Numbered from the stretch's first letter, positions 18,311 through 28,619 are shown. The stretch: DNA of 64,000 bases from Spartobacteria bacterium (GCA_021325495.1 JAJPGZ010000009.1:62001-126000), one strand, 5' to 3'. The notes: a model not told the origin generated them from the sequence alone. Numbers and translations: made by a program.

Positions 18311-18619
18311 ATGCGCGGCATTCATCTCAGCGGAGGCGATATTTCCATTTTGAAAGCGCTCGGCCTTTCGGGAAGCCCTCTCCCCGGACATCTCCTCTTG
18401 CATCGCCTCGGCGATACCGACGAGCGGGAACTGATCGAGACGATCCAAAGTTTGGTGAACATGGACTACGTCATATCGAGCAAGGCCAATGTCGTGAAAA
18501 TCGAAGATGTCCAGCGCTCGACCTTTCGCGTGAACTCCAGCTACGCTGATGAGCTCCGCGATGCAATCCGCCCCGGCCGACGAACCGAAGAACGCACCCG
18601 CCGCCGCCGGCGCCAATAA
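18311..18619 (+). CDS. Small conserved-looking protein, possible winged-helix
   Basis: A 102-residue protein. Residues about 8-75 alternate helix-like and strand-like stretches (ISILKALGL, ELIETIQSLVNMDYVIS, STFRVNSSY) in an order compatible with a winged helix-turn-helix, but no family is recognised. The C-terminus is Arg-rich (GRRTEERTRRRRRQ) and overlaps the first 71 bases of lnt in another frame. The gene follows the phosphoglucomutase gene by 39 bases on the same strand and may be translationally coupled to lnt. Confidence 0.55.
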   Translation: MRGIHLSGGDISILKALGLSGSPLPGHLLLHRLGDTDERELIETIQSLVNMDYVISSKANVVKIEDVQRSTFRVNSSYADELRDAIRPGRRTEERTRRRRRQ

Positions 18620-20222
18620 ATTCTCGCGCGCGTTGCGCAAGCTTTGGCCGTGGCTCGCAGCCGTCCTCAGCGGTCTTCTTTACGCGGCCTGCTTCGCGCC
18701 ATTCGATCAAAGCTGGCTTTGCTGGATCGCGCTCACGCCGACGATCGCCGCGGCCTGGTTTGGAAGATCGACATCTACTCGGCCGTGGCTGCGCAATCTG
18801 CTACTCGGTTACGTCGCCGGCCTTGTTTTTTTCACCACCACGTTCTACTGGCTCGGCTCGTTAGGCATCTTGTTCGGCAACATCTGGCTGTGCGGCCTGC
18901 CGTTTTTATTGTCGATCTATCTTGCAGTTCACATTGCGTTCTGGACCTGGCTTGTCGGCCTCGTTAGGCCAAAGGATTTTGCCAGCTCCGCGCGCAATTT
19001 GTTTGTCGCCGCTCTAATTGCCGCCGCCTGGGTCACGCAGGAATGGATTCGCGGCTGGCTCTTCGGCGGGTTCGGCTGGAATGGACTCGGCATCGCGTTG
19101 CACGGCAACTGGCCGCTCATTCAAATCGCGGAGTTCACCGGCGTCGCGGGAATTTCATTCCTCATCGCATTCGCGAACGTCATCGCGGTGACCACACCGC
19201 TGCGTTTGTTTTACGAAGCCCGCAGTCATCGGATGCGGCCACATTGGGACATCAATCTCACCGTGCTCGCGATCGTTGCTCTGTTCGTTTTCGGCTGGCG
19301 CGTCACGCAAATCAAGTCGCCCTCCAAATCGATTCGCGTCGCCGCCGTGCAGGCGAACATTCCTCAACGTGAAAAGATGGATCGACAATCGATCGCCAAC
19401 ATTTTCGAAACGTATCGGCGGCTGAGTCCGATCGCGCTGCGCGCCAACCCGCCGCCGGATTTGTTAGTCTGGCCGGAAAGCGCCACGCCCGGACCGGCGT
19501 TCGGCGACGAGCAATCGTACCATTTCGTGATGCAATTCGCGATGTCGTCGCAGACAAATCTACTCCTCGGGACGGATGAATTCGATGGCGAGCGCGCCTA
19601 CAACGCCGCCGTGCTCGTAAGCGCGGGCGGCAATGAAGTGCAGGTGTATCACAAGATTCATCTCGTGCCGTTCGGCGAATACGTGCCGTTGCGGCATTCG
19701 TTTCCGCTTTTCGCCGCCGTCGCTGACCACTGGGTTCCGGGTGACTTCAACTTCGGCGAAGACTACACCGTTTTCCGCCTAACGAATGGCACGACGGTCG
19801 CGCCGCTAATTTGTTTCGAGGACACGATCGGCGAACTGACGCGGCAATTTGTCGCCCGCGGCGCTGATCTCCTCGTTAACGTAACCAACGACGGTTGGTT
19901 CCTGCATTCGGCCGGTTCGCGCCAGCATCTCGCCAACTCCATTTTTCGCTGCGTCGAAACGCGCCGCCCGATGGTGCGCGCGGCCAACACCGGCGTAACC
20001 TGCTTTCTGAATGAATTCGGCCGCGCTACGCAAATTTTGCGCGATGACACCGGCAACACTTTTACCGAGGGCGTTCTCACCGGCGACGTGAACCTGCCGC
20101 AAGATCGACAACTAACTTTTTACACGCGTCACGGCGAACTCTTCGCTCAAATTTGCGCGGCGGTGAGCGCGGCGACGATCCTCGGGGCATTCATCAGGCG
20201 CAAATTTTCAACGAACAATTAA
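18549..20222 (+). CDS. lnt: Apolipoprotein N-acyltransferase
   Basis: A 557-residue inner-membrane enzyme adding the third acyl chain to the N-terminal cysteine of lipoproteins, the last step of lipoprotein maturation in Gram-negative bacteria. Six to eight N-terminal helices precede a carbon-nitrogen hydrolase domain on the periplasmic side. The catalytic triad is visible: Glu in LVWPESAT (about 308), Lys in YHKIHLVPFGEYVP (about 368) and Cys in LICFEDTIGE (about 422). It fits the lipoprotein-type signal peptides seen elsewhere in the window (for example 23723 and 42195). The C-terminus includes a motif copy read as PQDRQL. Confidence 0.95.
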   Translation: MSSAMQSAPADEPKNAPAAAGANKFSRALRKLWPWLAAVLSGLLYAACFAPFDQSWLCWIALTPTIAAAWFGRSTSTRPWLRNLLLGYVAGLVFFTTTFYWLGSLGILFGNIWLCGLPFLLSIYLAVHIAFWTWLVGLVRPKDFASSARNLFVAALIAAAWVTQEWIRGWLFGGFGWNGLGIALHGNWPLIQIAEFTGVAGISFLIAFANVIAVTTPLRLFYEARSHRMRPHWDINLTVLAIVALFVFGWRVTQIKSPSKSIRVAAVQANIPQREKMDRQSIANIFETYRRLSPIALRANPPPDLLVWPESATPGPAFGDEQSYHFVMQFAMSSQTNLLLGTDEFDGERAYNAAVLVSAGGNEVQVYHKIHLVPFGEYVPLRHSFPLFAAVADHWVPGDFNFGEDYTVFRLTNGTTVAPLICFEDTIGELTRQFVARGADLLVNVTNDGWFLHSAGSRQHLANSIFRCVETRRPMVRAANTGVTCFLNEFGRATQILRDDTGNTFTEGVLTGDVNLPQDRQLTFYTRHGELFAQICAAVSAATILGAFIRRKFSTNN

Positions 20223-20229
20223 GTGTTGA

Positions 20230-20259
20230 TGTCGATCTTACCAGTCCGCAAGATCGACA
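20230..20259. repeat. Inverted pair of the dispersed motif forming a perfect 10-bp hairpin
   Basis: TGTCGATCTT (20230-20239) and AAGATCGACA (20250-20259) are perfect inverted copies with a ten-base loop (20240-20249). The hairpin lies between lnt and the acetyltransferase gene and ends four bases before its ATG, where a ribosome-binding site would normally be. It has no downstream T run. Confidence 0.85.
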
Positions 20260-20263
20260 ATCG

Positions 20264-20734
20264 ATGGCTGATCTTCTCGTTAAACTCTACGATTTAAAGC
20301 CGCGTCCGATCTCGCTGCCGGACGGCGTGGTCGTGCGGCGCGCCTTCGCCGCCGAAAAACTTTTGGTCGAGCAATGGGTCGCAAAACATTTTGGAATTCG
20401 CTGGGCGAGTGAGTGTGAAATCGCGTTCATGCGCCAGCCGGTTTCGTGTTTCATCGCCACCAACGGCTTCGAAGTTCTCGGCTTCGCCACTTACGACGCA
20501 ACCGCGCGCGGATTTTTCGGGCCGACCGGCGTAATGGAAAATGCGCGACACAAAGGCGTCGGCCGCGCGCTCCTTTTCGCGACGCTGGCGGACATGTCGA
20601 GTCAGGGCCACGCGTATGCGATCATTGGCGCCACCACTTCGCTCGATTTCTATCGCAAGGAAGTCGGCGCCGTGGAAATCGCGGGCTCGACTCCGGGCTT
20701 TTACGACGGGATGCTCAAACCGCGCGGGCCGTAA
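20264..20734 (+). CDS. GNAT-family acetyltransferase
   Basis: A 156-residue protein with the GNAT order of elements: a central strand VLGFATYDATARGFFGPTGV, then the acetyl-CoA pyrophosphate loop ENARHKGVGRALLFATL and a C-terminal ATTSLDFYRKEVGAVEI. It probably transfers an acetyl group from acetyl-CoA to a small amine or protein; the target is unknown. ATG 20264 was chosen because it begins at the usual distance before the first strand; longer in-frame forms run into lnt. The hairpin at 20230-20259 directly precedes the start and could restrict translation. Confidence 0.8.
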   Translation: MADLLVKLYDLKPRPISLPDGVVVRRAFAAEKLLVEQWVAKHFGIRWASECEIAFMRQPVSCFIATNGFEVLGFATYDATARGFFGPTGVMENARHKGVGRALLFATLADMSSQGHAYAIIGATTSLDFYRKEVGAVEIAGSTPGFYDGMLKPRGP

Positions 20735-20802
20735 ACGGCGCTCCATCTTTAGCGAAAGAACGTCTGCAACGCAGTGTAAGATACGGGTTTATTGCGGACA
20801 TC

Positions 20803-22209
20803 ATGGGAATGAAAAAAATTATCTGCTGCGTTTGGGCAACCGCGTTCGTCGCGACAAAAGTGTGGGCCTACGGTCCGCTCGGTCACGAACTCGTCGGTGC
20901 GGTTGCCGATCAACTGTTGAAGAAAAAACCGGCTGGCGCCGAAATCAGCGCGCTCATTGATGGCATCCCCTTGGCAAAAGCGGCGGTGATCCCGGACGAG
21001 ATCAAAAGCTGGGACAAAAACGGGCCGGACGATCCGAAGGCATACCCGCATTTCAGCGATCACGCTAAGATCGACAATCAACTGCGCGAATTCTGGCGCG
21101 CGAATCCGCCGACGAAGGACGAGAAGTCTCCCACCCCGTCCCATCATTGGTTCCACTACACCGACGTGCCGGTCTTCGACATCGTAAAATATTCCGACGG
21201 CAAAGTCGGGCGCAATCAATGGGACATTGTGCACATGATTCCATACTGCGTGGCGGTCTTGCGCGGTGAAACTCCGGAGGACAATCCGCGTAAAATCACC
21301 AAACCGGTCGCGGTTATTTTGCTCGCTCATTACGTCGGCGATATCCATCAGCCGCTCCACGTCGGCGCGGAATATTTCGCGCCGAGCGGCCAGCCAGTCG
21401 ATCCCGAGCGCGACGCGAACGCGCTCGAAGATCAAGGCGGGAATTCATTGAGCTTGATCGAAAACGCGAGCGCGCAGCATCCGCGCCACTACTATCATTC
21501 CTTGCATGGCTTCTGGGACACCGACGTCGTGCGCAATCTGGTCATCGGCACGACCGATGAAGTGAAGAAGGAACAACGCGACGCCGTTTATGGCCCGGCG
21601 GAAACGAAGTTGTTAGGCGAATTTGTCGCGAACGAACCGAAGAATTGGCGCATGCAAGGCGATCCGAAAACGTGGGCCGAGCAATGGGCAAATGAAATTC
21701 TGCCGGCCGCGCGTGAAGCGCACACACGTTTGAATTTTGTGAAGGTGCATCGCGAAGAAAAGGACGGCGCCGTGTCGGCGAAAGGTGAAGCGGATGAGAT
21801 TGCGACCGGGTATCGGGAGTGGGCCAGCGGCGTGGTGCGCGAAGAACTTTGGAAAGCCGGCTGGCGTTTGGCCGATCTACTCGAGCAATGCGTAAGATCG
21901 ACAAGTACTTCTCCGGCGGTTTCTGCGCAGCCCACTCCATCCGGGCCGCCAGAAACATCATCGACTCCGGCGTCGCCATTCGGAGGTTATCCGGCGAACT
22001 ACAAGGAGATCGTCGCCGCGTATCTGCAAACGCAGAGAATGGGCGCGCTCAAGATCGATTGGCAAAGCGATCCGAAGCCGGCCGATTTACCGGACGCGAC
22101 CGGCCGACATCACTACGGCTATCTCGTTATCTTCAACACTGGACTGAAAACGCGGAGCGTGTTGATCCACGACGGCGCCGTCATTAACGCCGCGGGGTTC
22201 GAACGCTAA
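20803..22209 (+). CDS. Exported S1/P1-type nuclease (phospholipase C fold) with extra C-terminal domain
   Basis: A 468-residue exported protein. A signal peptide (residues 1 to about 21) leads to YGPLGHELVGAVAD, the N-terminal zinc-ligand region of S1/P1 nucleases. Further ligand motifs are HHWFHYTDVP, the signature HYVGDIHQPLHVG, and the late HGFWDTDVV. These enzymes use three zinc ions to cut single-stranded DNA and RNA and to release 3'-phosphate from nucleotides, here in the periplasm or outside. After a Pro/Ser/Thr-rich linker (about 355-382) an 85-residue domain follows that is paralogous to the small protein at 7573-7932. The fusion is unusual for the family. The second ATG at 20809 is an alternative start. 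Confidence 0.88.
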   Translation: MGMKKIICCVWATAFVATKVWAYGPLGHELVGAVADQLLKKKPAGAEISALIDGIPLAKAAVIPDEIKSWDKNGPDDPKAYPHFSDHAKIDNQLREFWRANPPTKDEKSPTPSHHWFHYTDVPVFDIVKYSDGKVGRNQWDIVHMIPYCVAVLRGETPEDNPRKITKPVAVILLAHYVGDIHQPLHVGAEYFAPSGQPVDPERDANALEDQGGNSLSLIENASAQHPRHYYHSLHGFWDTDVVRNLVIGTTDEVKKEQRDAVYGPAETKLLGEFVANEPKNWRMQGDPKTWAEQWANEILPAAREAHTRLNFVKVHREEKDGAVSAKGEADEIATGYREWASGVVREELWKAGWRLADLLEQCVRSTSTSPAVSAQPTPSGPPETSSTPASPFGGYPANYKEIVAAYLQTQRMGALKIDWQSDPKPADLPDATGRHHYGYLVIFNTGLKTRSVLIHDGAVINAAGFER

Positions 22210-22214
22210 TGCGA

Positions 22215-22234
22215 TTGTCGATCTTGCGTTAGGC
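22215..22234. repeat. Motif 1 and motif 2 abutting in a 19-base convergent gap
   Basis: TTGTCGATCTT (22215-22225) is followed directly by GCGTTAGGC (to 22234). Together they fill the space between the convergent stops at 22209 and 22229, and the second motif supplies the TAA stop of the minus-strand gene. Confidence 0.85.
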
Positions 22235-22549
22235 TTCGCTCTTCTTCGCCGATTTGTCGCACTCGGTTTTGAGCTTTGCGTATTGGTCGGCCGACAAGAT
22301 TCCCTTCGCCTGCTGGAGGAATTTGGCCCGGGCCTCTTTCGTGCAACCGGCTTTCTGGCAATCGGCCTGCCATGCTTCCAGTTTCGATTTTTGCTCTGCC
22401 GTCACGCCTAACGAGCCGAAATCGGCGCACGCCATTTTGTTCGATACGTTTTTCGCGCAGCAAGCGTGATCGCTTTTGTTTCCGGCGAAAATCGTTCCGG
22501 CGGACAGCAGTGCCGCCGCCATCAAAGCGGTTCCTGTGAGTTTGATCAT
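22229..22549 (-). CDS. Small exported cysteine-rich protein
   Basis: A 106-residue protein starting MIKLTGTALMAAALLSAGT, a signal peptide ending near FAGN. The mature part has a HACC cluster, further cysteines in MACADF, ADCQKAGC and KTEC, and a helical repeat region (LGVTAEQKSKLEAWQADC, ILSADQYAKLKTEC) whose LTxxQ-like phrases recall the Spy/CpxP periplasmic chaperones. A role in metal or envelope stress is possible but unproven. An upstream ATG at 22564 would add five residues. Its stop codon is inside a GCCTAACG motif copy. Confidence 0.6.
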   Translation of the reverse strand: MIKLTGTALMAAALLSAGTIFAGNKSDHACCAKNVSNKMACADFGSLGVTAEQKSKLEAWQADCQKAGCTKEARAKFLQQAKGILSADQYAKLKTECDKSAKKSEA

Positions 22550-22583
22550 TCCGCAGTTTAGCACGAAACCACGCGGTGGACGA

Positions 22584-22889
22584 TCAATGGCGTTCGCGGT
22601 CCGCTCCGCGCCCGAACATCTCGGTGAGGTCGCGCTCGGAAAGTTCGATGTGTTCTTCTAGAAATCTCGCCAGCTCCGGGAATTGTTCGGAATGGGATTG
22701 CACCGAAGTCTCGACGATGCGCGCGCGAATGGCGCCGAGCCACTTCGAAAGCGCGCGATATTCTTCCACGTCCTCGCCCGCCATGTGGCGCAGGCTCAAC
22801 ATGGAAAGGCTGCAGACCATCGATTCGACGCGAATGAGCCGCGCCATGACGGCGAGCAGAAGTGCATCCGTGTGGTTGGAATCGCTCAT
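22584..22889 (-). CDS. Hypothetical small helical protein
   Basis: A 101-residue protein without a recognised family. Nearly all of it is predicted by eye to be amphipathic helix (LLLAVMARLIRVESMVCSL, EYRALSKWLGAIRARIVE, LARFLEEHIELSERDLTEMF), consistent with a small helical bundle or a dimeric coiled coil. No signal peptide or membrane segment is seen. ATG 22889 is within a motif copy (CATGTCGATCTT on the plus strand). It follows the CPBP protease gene by about 85 bases on the same strand and could be transcribed with it. Confidence 0.55.
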   Translation of the reverse strand: MSDSNHTDALLLAVMARLIRVESMVCSLSMLSLRHMAGEDVEEYRALSKWLGAIRARIVETSVQSHSEQFPELARFLEEHIELSERDLTEMFGRGADRERH

Positions 22890-22975
22890 GTCGATCTTGC
22901 GCGCATCATCCGGGCGGCGGTTTAACTCTAATCGTGACTGCCGATATCTTTGGCGGTATGCGGGCAACTTTTACT

Positions 22976-23674
22976 TCAGGCCGGCGGACCGGTGAAATAG
23001 AACATGACGGTGCGAGCGACATCGTAGAAGGCGTGAGCGATAATCGGCACCCAAAGATTTCGGCCGCAACGCAGGAAAACGAAACCAAACAGCAAACCGA
23101 TCGCGCCGGTCAAAAACATCCCGTTCGGATTTTGGTAGGCGTGCGCATAACCGAAGATTGTGGCTTGAACGACGCACGCGATTATCCAGGCGGCGCGGCT
23201 ACCGCCGAAGAGCAGCGCGAGCCGTTGAAAAAGAAATCCGCGAAAGACAAACTCCTCGAAAAATCCGGCGGCGACGGCGACATAGATCGATTGGTAAATC
23301 GCGAGCTCGAGATTTCCCTGAACAAAACTGAAAGCGCTCAGGTCGCGATGAAGTCCGGCGCGCTCGAGAAGCAGAACGGCGATGAAGATGCCGGCGCCAA
23401 GAAATGCGCCTAACGAAAGCGCGCGCGCCCAACCTGGCGGTGTTTTCAATCCGATGGCGGCGATCGTTTCGCGACGAAAGCGAAGCAACAAATAAATGAG
23501 CAGTAGGAGCGGAATTTTGCTCAGCGCTTGGACAAGAAGCTGCGCGCGCAGATCGGCCGGAAATGGAATGACTCGACCGAAGATTACTTCGAGGCCGAAT
23601 GCGGCCGCGAAGTAAATGACGATGTCGATCAAACAAACAATCGAACGCGACTTCGCCGAATCTGTTCTGCTCAT
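22976..23674 (-). CDS. CPBP-family intramembrane metalloprotease
   Basis: A 232-residue membrane protein with about six to seven helices and the CPBP (CAAX protease/Abi) motifs: EEFVFRGFLFQRL with the paired glutamates and Arg, then a second motif with ATIFGYAHAY and a third with PIIAHAFYDV. In eukaryotes the family (Rce1) trims prenylated proteins; bacterial members act on membrane peptides, in some cases giving bacteriocin self-immunity. The substrate here is unknown. A motif copy with a mismatch sits near the N-terminus. Confidence 0.85.
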   Translation of the reverse strand: MSRTDSAKSRSIVCLIDIVIYFAAAFGLEVIFGRVIPFPADLRAQLLVQALSKIPLLLLIYLLLRFRRETIAAIGLKTPPGWARALSLGAFLGAGIFIAVLLLERAGLHRDLSAFSFVQGNLELAIYQSIYVAVAAGFFEEFVFRGFLFQRLALLFGGSRAAWIIACVVQATIFGYAHAYQNPNGMFLTGAIGLLFGFVFLRCGRNLWVPIIAHAFYDVARTVMFYFTGPPA

Positions 23675-23722
23675 AAACGTTTCAAAAGTTGCATCCGCCG
23701 CGACCGCGCACGTTAGTTAAAC

Positions 23723-23950
23723 ATGAAAACGCATTTGATTCTCCTCGCGTTGCTGATGCTGGCCGTGGGCGGCTGCGCGAACCAAACATCGACAGAGCGA
23801 GTTGTCGCAACCGGCGACGGTGCTAACGAAGCGGACCCGAGCGTCCGAACACACTACCGGAACGATCTCCAGAATACGGGCCGTCATGACAGCGCCGACG
23901 CGCTGAGCGCCGCAGATCCGAGCGTGACGGTGTCGAGTGGGCGTCGTTAG
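23723..23950 (+). CDS. Small putative lipoprotein
   Basis: A 75-residue protein with a type II signal peptide (MKTHLILLALLMLAVGGCAN); the lipobox AVGGC predicts lipid attachment at Cys18. The rest is polar and probably disordered, with repeated ADPSV phrases (ADPSVRTHY and ADPSVTVSS). No function is recognised. Its TAG stop codon lies in a TCGTTAGGC motif copy (23944-23952), the last copy of either motif before the gap over the HNH cassette. Confidence 0.6.
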   Translation: MKTHLILLALLMLAVGGCANQTSTERVVATGDGANEADPSVRTHYRNDLQNTGRHDSADALSAADPSVTVSSGRR

Positions 23951-24037
23951 GCGAGAAACAATCGATAACTAAAACCATCGCTAAATGAATCGCGAGGCGA
24001 TGCGTATCGTGAATTTTTGTTCAATGCCTAGTCGCGC

Positions 24038-24652
24038 TCACTCAGCGCGCGGATGGCGGTAGTCGATAGGCGAAATCATGCGAGAATTGATACTACTTAG
24101 CAGTTGCATGATGTTGCGCAGCTCAAGCGCGCGACCCAAATCGCGAATGATTGCGTTTCTTTTGGTAAGAATGTCGGACAGCAACGCGCGGTCACGGCGT
24201 TCTCGGATGAAGTGCGGGGCGTTCAAGTCACACATTCGAACGTGATATCTGCCGGCAGGCGTGACACCAAAAACCCGATGCGTCGCGGGATCTTCAAAGA
24301 TGTGCAAGCCGTAGTCTTGCTCTTCACAACAGTTCAAAAAGCGAACGTCGCGGCTTCGCTGTGCTGACGTAGGCCAATGTCGCCGTTTCGCGTTGTTGCA
24401 GTGGCGCGTTGAGTAAAAAAGGTTGTCATAGCAGTTTCGCGCATTCGCGCGCAGCGTAGGGTCGAAGTGGTCGACTTCCATCGTCGTGAGTCCGAGTCGT
24501 GATTCGTGCTGCATTGAGTATGCGCAACGCCCTTGAAAATCCTCGCGCAAAAAAGGGAGCGCGCGTTGCCGATAATTGTGCGGCTTAAGCTTTTGTTTTG
24601 GACCGGGGCCGCGCTGAACTCGCGCTCTGGCTGTTTTGTTCGAAGTCGACAT
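24038..24652 (-). CDS. HNH endonuclease-like protein of a three-gene cassette
   Basis: A 204-residue protein with an HNH nuclease core: REDFQGRCAYSM, then the metal-binding TMEVDHFDP, and YDNLFYSTRHCNNAKRRHW with the N and the final N/H positions. The layout resembles HNH proteins that act in defence modules such as PtuB-like partners, but the first CxxC is reduced to CAYS and the second to a single Cys, so the structural zinc may be absent. Its start overlaps the previous gene by 68 bases. It is the last gene of a minus-strand set of three (25082-25624, 24585-25085, 24038-24652). The region lacks both dispersed motifs and appears less GC-rich than its neighbours, which suggests transfer. A defence role is inference. 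Confidence 0.7.
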   Translation of the reverse strand: MSTSNKTARARVQRGPGPKQKLKPHNYRQRALPFLREDFQGRCAYSMQHESRLGLTTMEVDHFDPTLRANARNCYDNLFYSTRHCNNAKRRHWPTSAQRSRDVRFLNCCEEQDYGLHIFEDPATHRVFGVTPAGRYHVRMCDLNAPHFIRERRDRALLSDILTKRNAIIRDLGRALELRNIMQLLSSINSRMISPIDYRHPRAE

Positions 24653-25085
24653 ATCGAGTCAAAGACTGCAGGAGGTCGCGAATGAGTTGGCTTTGTTCGT
24701 ACTCGCGCACGATCTCAGCGCCGGTCCTCACAATTTCAGTTTGGCGACGCAGATTGGAGAGGCCTTCGAGTTCCGCTAATTCTTCGCGGCTTGCATTACC
24801 GAGCGCCTCCTTTTCTACGAGCCGCTCGAAAAGTCGTTCTACCGAATTGTCCCACTCGGCTTGTACGCTAATAGTTGCCGGCGGAGTAACCTCGACGTCC
24901 TGTCCTAGATCTACGCCAATGCTCTCGTGCTTGATCGCAACGCCCAATTCAAGTTCAAGCGGATTATAAGTTTGCGATAGTGTGGCCAGCTGGCCTTCGG
25001 CGTCGACAGCAGGCGGAATTAAAGCAATCGCGGCGCGCAACCCGGATCGTGCTAATGCCATTGGAATCGTGGATTTCCCTTTCAT
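24585..25085 (-). CDS. Unrecognised middle protein of the HNH cassette
   Basis: A 166-residue protein with no family I recognise. The first 85 residues are mixed, with strand-like phrases (LELELGVAIKH, GVDLGQDVEVTPPATISV). Residues about 90-150 look like a helical hairpin with many Glu and Arg (LFERLVEKEALGNASREELA, ...IVREYEQSQLIRDLLQSL). The C-terminus is Ser/Arg/Lys-rich. There is no signal peptide or membrane segment. The ATG overlaps the stop of the first cassette gene (ATGA), so they are almost certainly made together. It could bridge the first protein and the HNH nuclease, but that is only suggested by position. Confidence 0.55.
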   Translation of the reverse strand: MKGKSTIPMALARSGLRAAIALIPPAVDAEGQLATLSQTYNPLELELGVAIKHESIGVDLGQDVEVTPPATISVQAEWDNSVERLFERLVEKEALGNASREELAELEGLSNLRRQTEIVRTGAEIVREYEQSQLIRDLLQSLTRYVDFEQNSQSASSARPRSKTKA

Positions 25086-25624
25086 TTGGTCACGCGTTTT
25101 AACAAAGCAAGAAGAAGCAATTGTTGCAGCTCAAGCGATGATTGCAACACAGCGAGCGGCTGAGCTGGTATTGGCTTATCTTGGGCTGCGTGTTCCCTGG
25201 ACTTCTCAATAACAGCAATCATCGAAACTGTGTAAAGTCGCAGCTCTGCGTCAATTCCAGTTCGGCCAACTCTGAGAGCGTTAATCGCTGCGACTGTTTG
25301 TATTTTGGAAGAAGGTGGTCGCCATGAGACGTCCAGACGTCGCTCGGGCGCTGTGCCCACTTGGCCCAGATACTTCCCCCAATCCGACTCGTTCACCATA
25401 AGCATCGTTTTGGACAGGACTCCAGTGTACGAACTCAGTACTTCTCCCGCTGTTGAGACAAATCCAAAATGGGCCAACACGGCGCCTTCGGCATTTGGTA
25501 CATCTTCGAGGCCGAAGCGATTGCAGTACATGCTTACCGGAAACCCTATTGCCGGCATGTCCACCGCGATATTGACGGTTTTTACCTTGTCCGGGCTCTC
25601 CGATATAATTACGTCCTTTGCCAT
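25082..25624 (-). CDS. Unrecognised first protein of the HNH cassette
   Basis: A 180-residue protein without recognised relatives. The N-terminal two thirds (to about residue 128) look beta-rich, with IISESPDKVKTVNIAVDMPA, AVLAHFGFVSTAGEVL and a conserved-looking WGKYLGQVG. The last third is helical and leucine-rich (AVLQSSLELQQLLLLALLKR), suitable for binding a partner. No signal peptide is present. It is the first gene of the three-gene minus-strand cassette; clpB lies 135 bases upstream on the same strand, but that gap and the change in composition argue for a separate unit. Confidence 0.55.
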   Translation of the reverse strand: MAKDVIISESPDKVKTVNIAVDMPAIGFPVSMYCNRFGLEDVPNAEGAVLAHFGFVSTAGEVLSSYTGVLSKTMLMVNESDWGKYLGQVGTAPERRLDVSWRPPSSKIQTVAAINALRVGRTGIDAELRLYTVSMIAVIEKSREHAAQDKPIPAQPLAVLQSSLELQQLLLLALLKRVTK

Positions 25625-25759
25625 AAGCCGAGCGATTTCAGAGCCAGCGAGTTATATGCCTCGCCCCTTCCACCGTCACGTGAAAAAGCTCCGCCGCAAC
25701 CTCAGCACGGTTTACCGCAGCGATATTGAGTCTCACGCGAGGGACCGTTCGTTGTCGTT

Positions 25760-28324
<2,565 letters not shown>

Positions 28325-28381
28325 GATGTTCAACGTAATGAAGGCTTGCGCGTGAGCAATAAGCCGTCACATTCTGCGCCG

Positions 28382-28480
28382 ATGGCCAAAGACACTTCGA
28401 AAGCAATCGTCATTATCGTCGCCATGCTCGGGCTGCTGGCCGGATTGCTCGTTTGGGCAAATCACATCCGCCCTCACTAA
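28382..28480 (+). CDS. Possible 32-residue membrane microprotein
   Basis: ATG 28382 opens a 32-residue frame with a short polar start (MAKDTSK), one hydrophobic helix (AIVIIVAMLGLLAGLLVW) and a His/Arg/Pro tail. The shape is that of a single-pass small membrane protein. It lies in the roughly 300-base gap between clpB and the transporter gene. There is no clear ribosome-binding site. The open frame continues upstream into clpB antisense, so only the last part is considered. Confidence 0.35.
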   Translation: MAKDTSKAIVIIVAMLGLLAGLLVWANHIRPH

Positions 28481-28486
28481 TAGCAA

Positions 28487-28550
28487 ATTGTAGGGCAGGC
28501 GCATCGCCTGCCGCCATTCGATCCGGCAAGCGGAGCGCTTGCCCTACAAT
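28487..28550. repeat. Composite palindromic element with two inner hairpins
   Basis: Outer arms ATTGTAGGGCAGGC (28487-28500) and GCTTGCCCTACAAT (28537-28550) match at 13 of 14 positions. Inside, GCAGGCG-CATCGCCTGC and GCAAGCG-GAGCGCTTGC each form their own hairpin, so the whole could fold as a cloverleaf. It lies between the microprotein frame and the transporter gene, in the only gap near 300 bases on this side of clpB. A motif 1 copy follows at about 28560. Confidence 0.8.
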
Positions 28551-28619
28551 TGCCAATCGCAAGATCGACAATCGCCGATTCATTGCGAGACGCGTTCATC
28601 CCGCGTATGAGTCAGAGCG

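Noticed and set aside
20153-20263. Longer start for the GNAT acetyltransferase
   Set aside because: The extension overlaps lnt, includes the motif hairpin and has no family match; ATG 20264 is consistent with the fold.
23953-25759. Insertion sequence or integrase carrying the HNH cassette
   Set aside because: No transposase, integrase or convincing direct or inverted repeats were seen at the edges; short matches such as ATGCCT on both sides are too weak.
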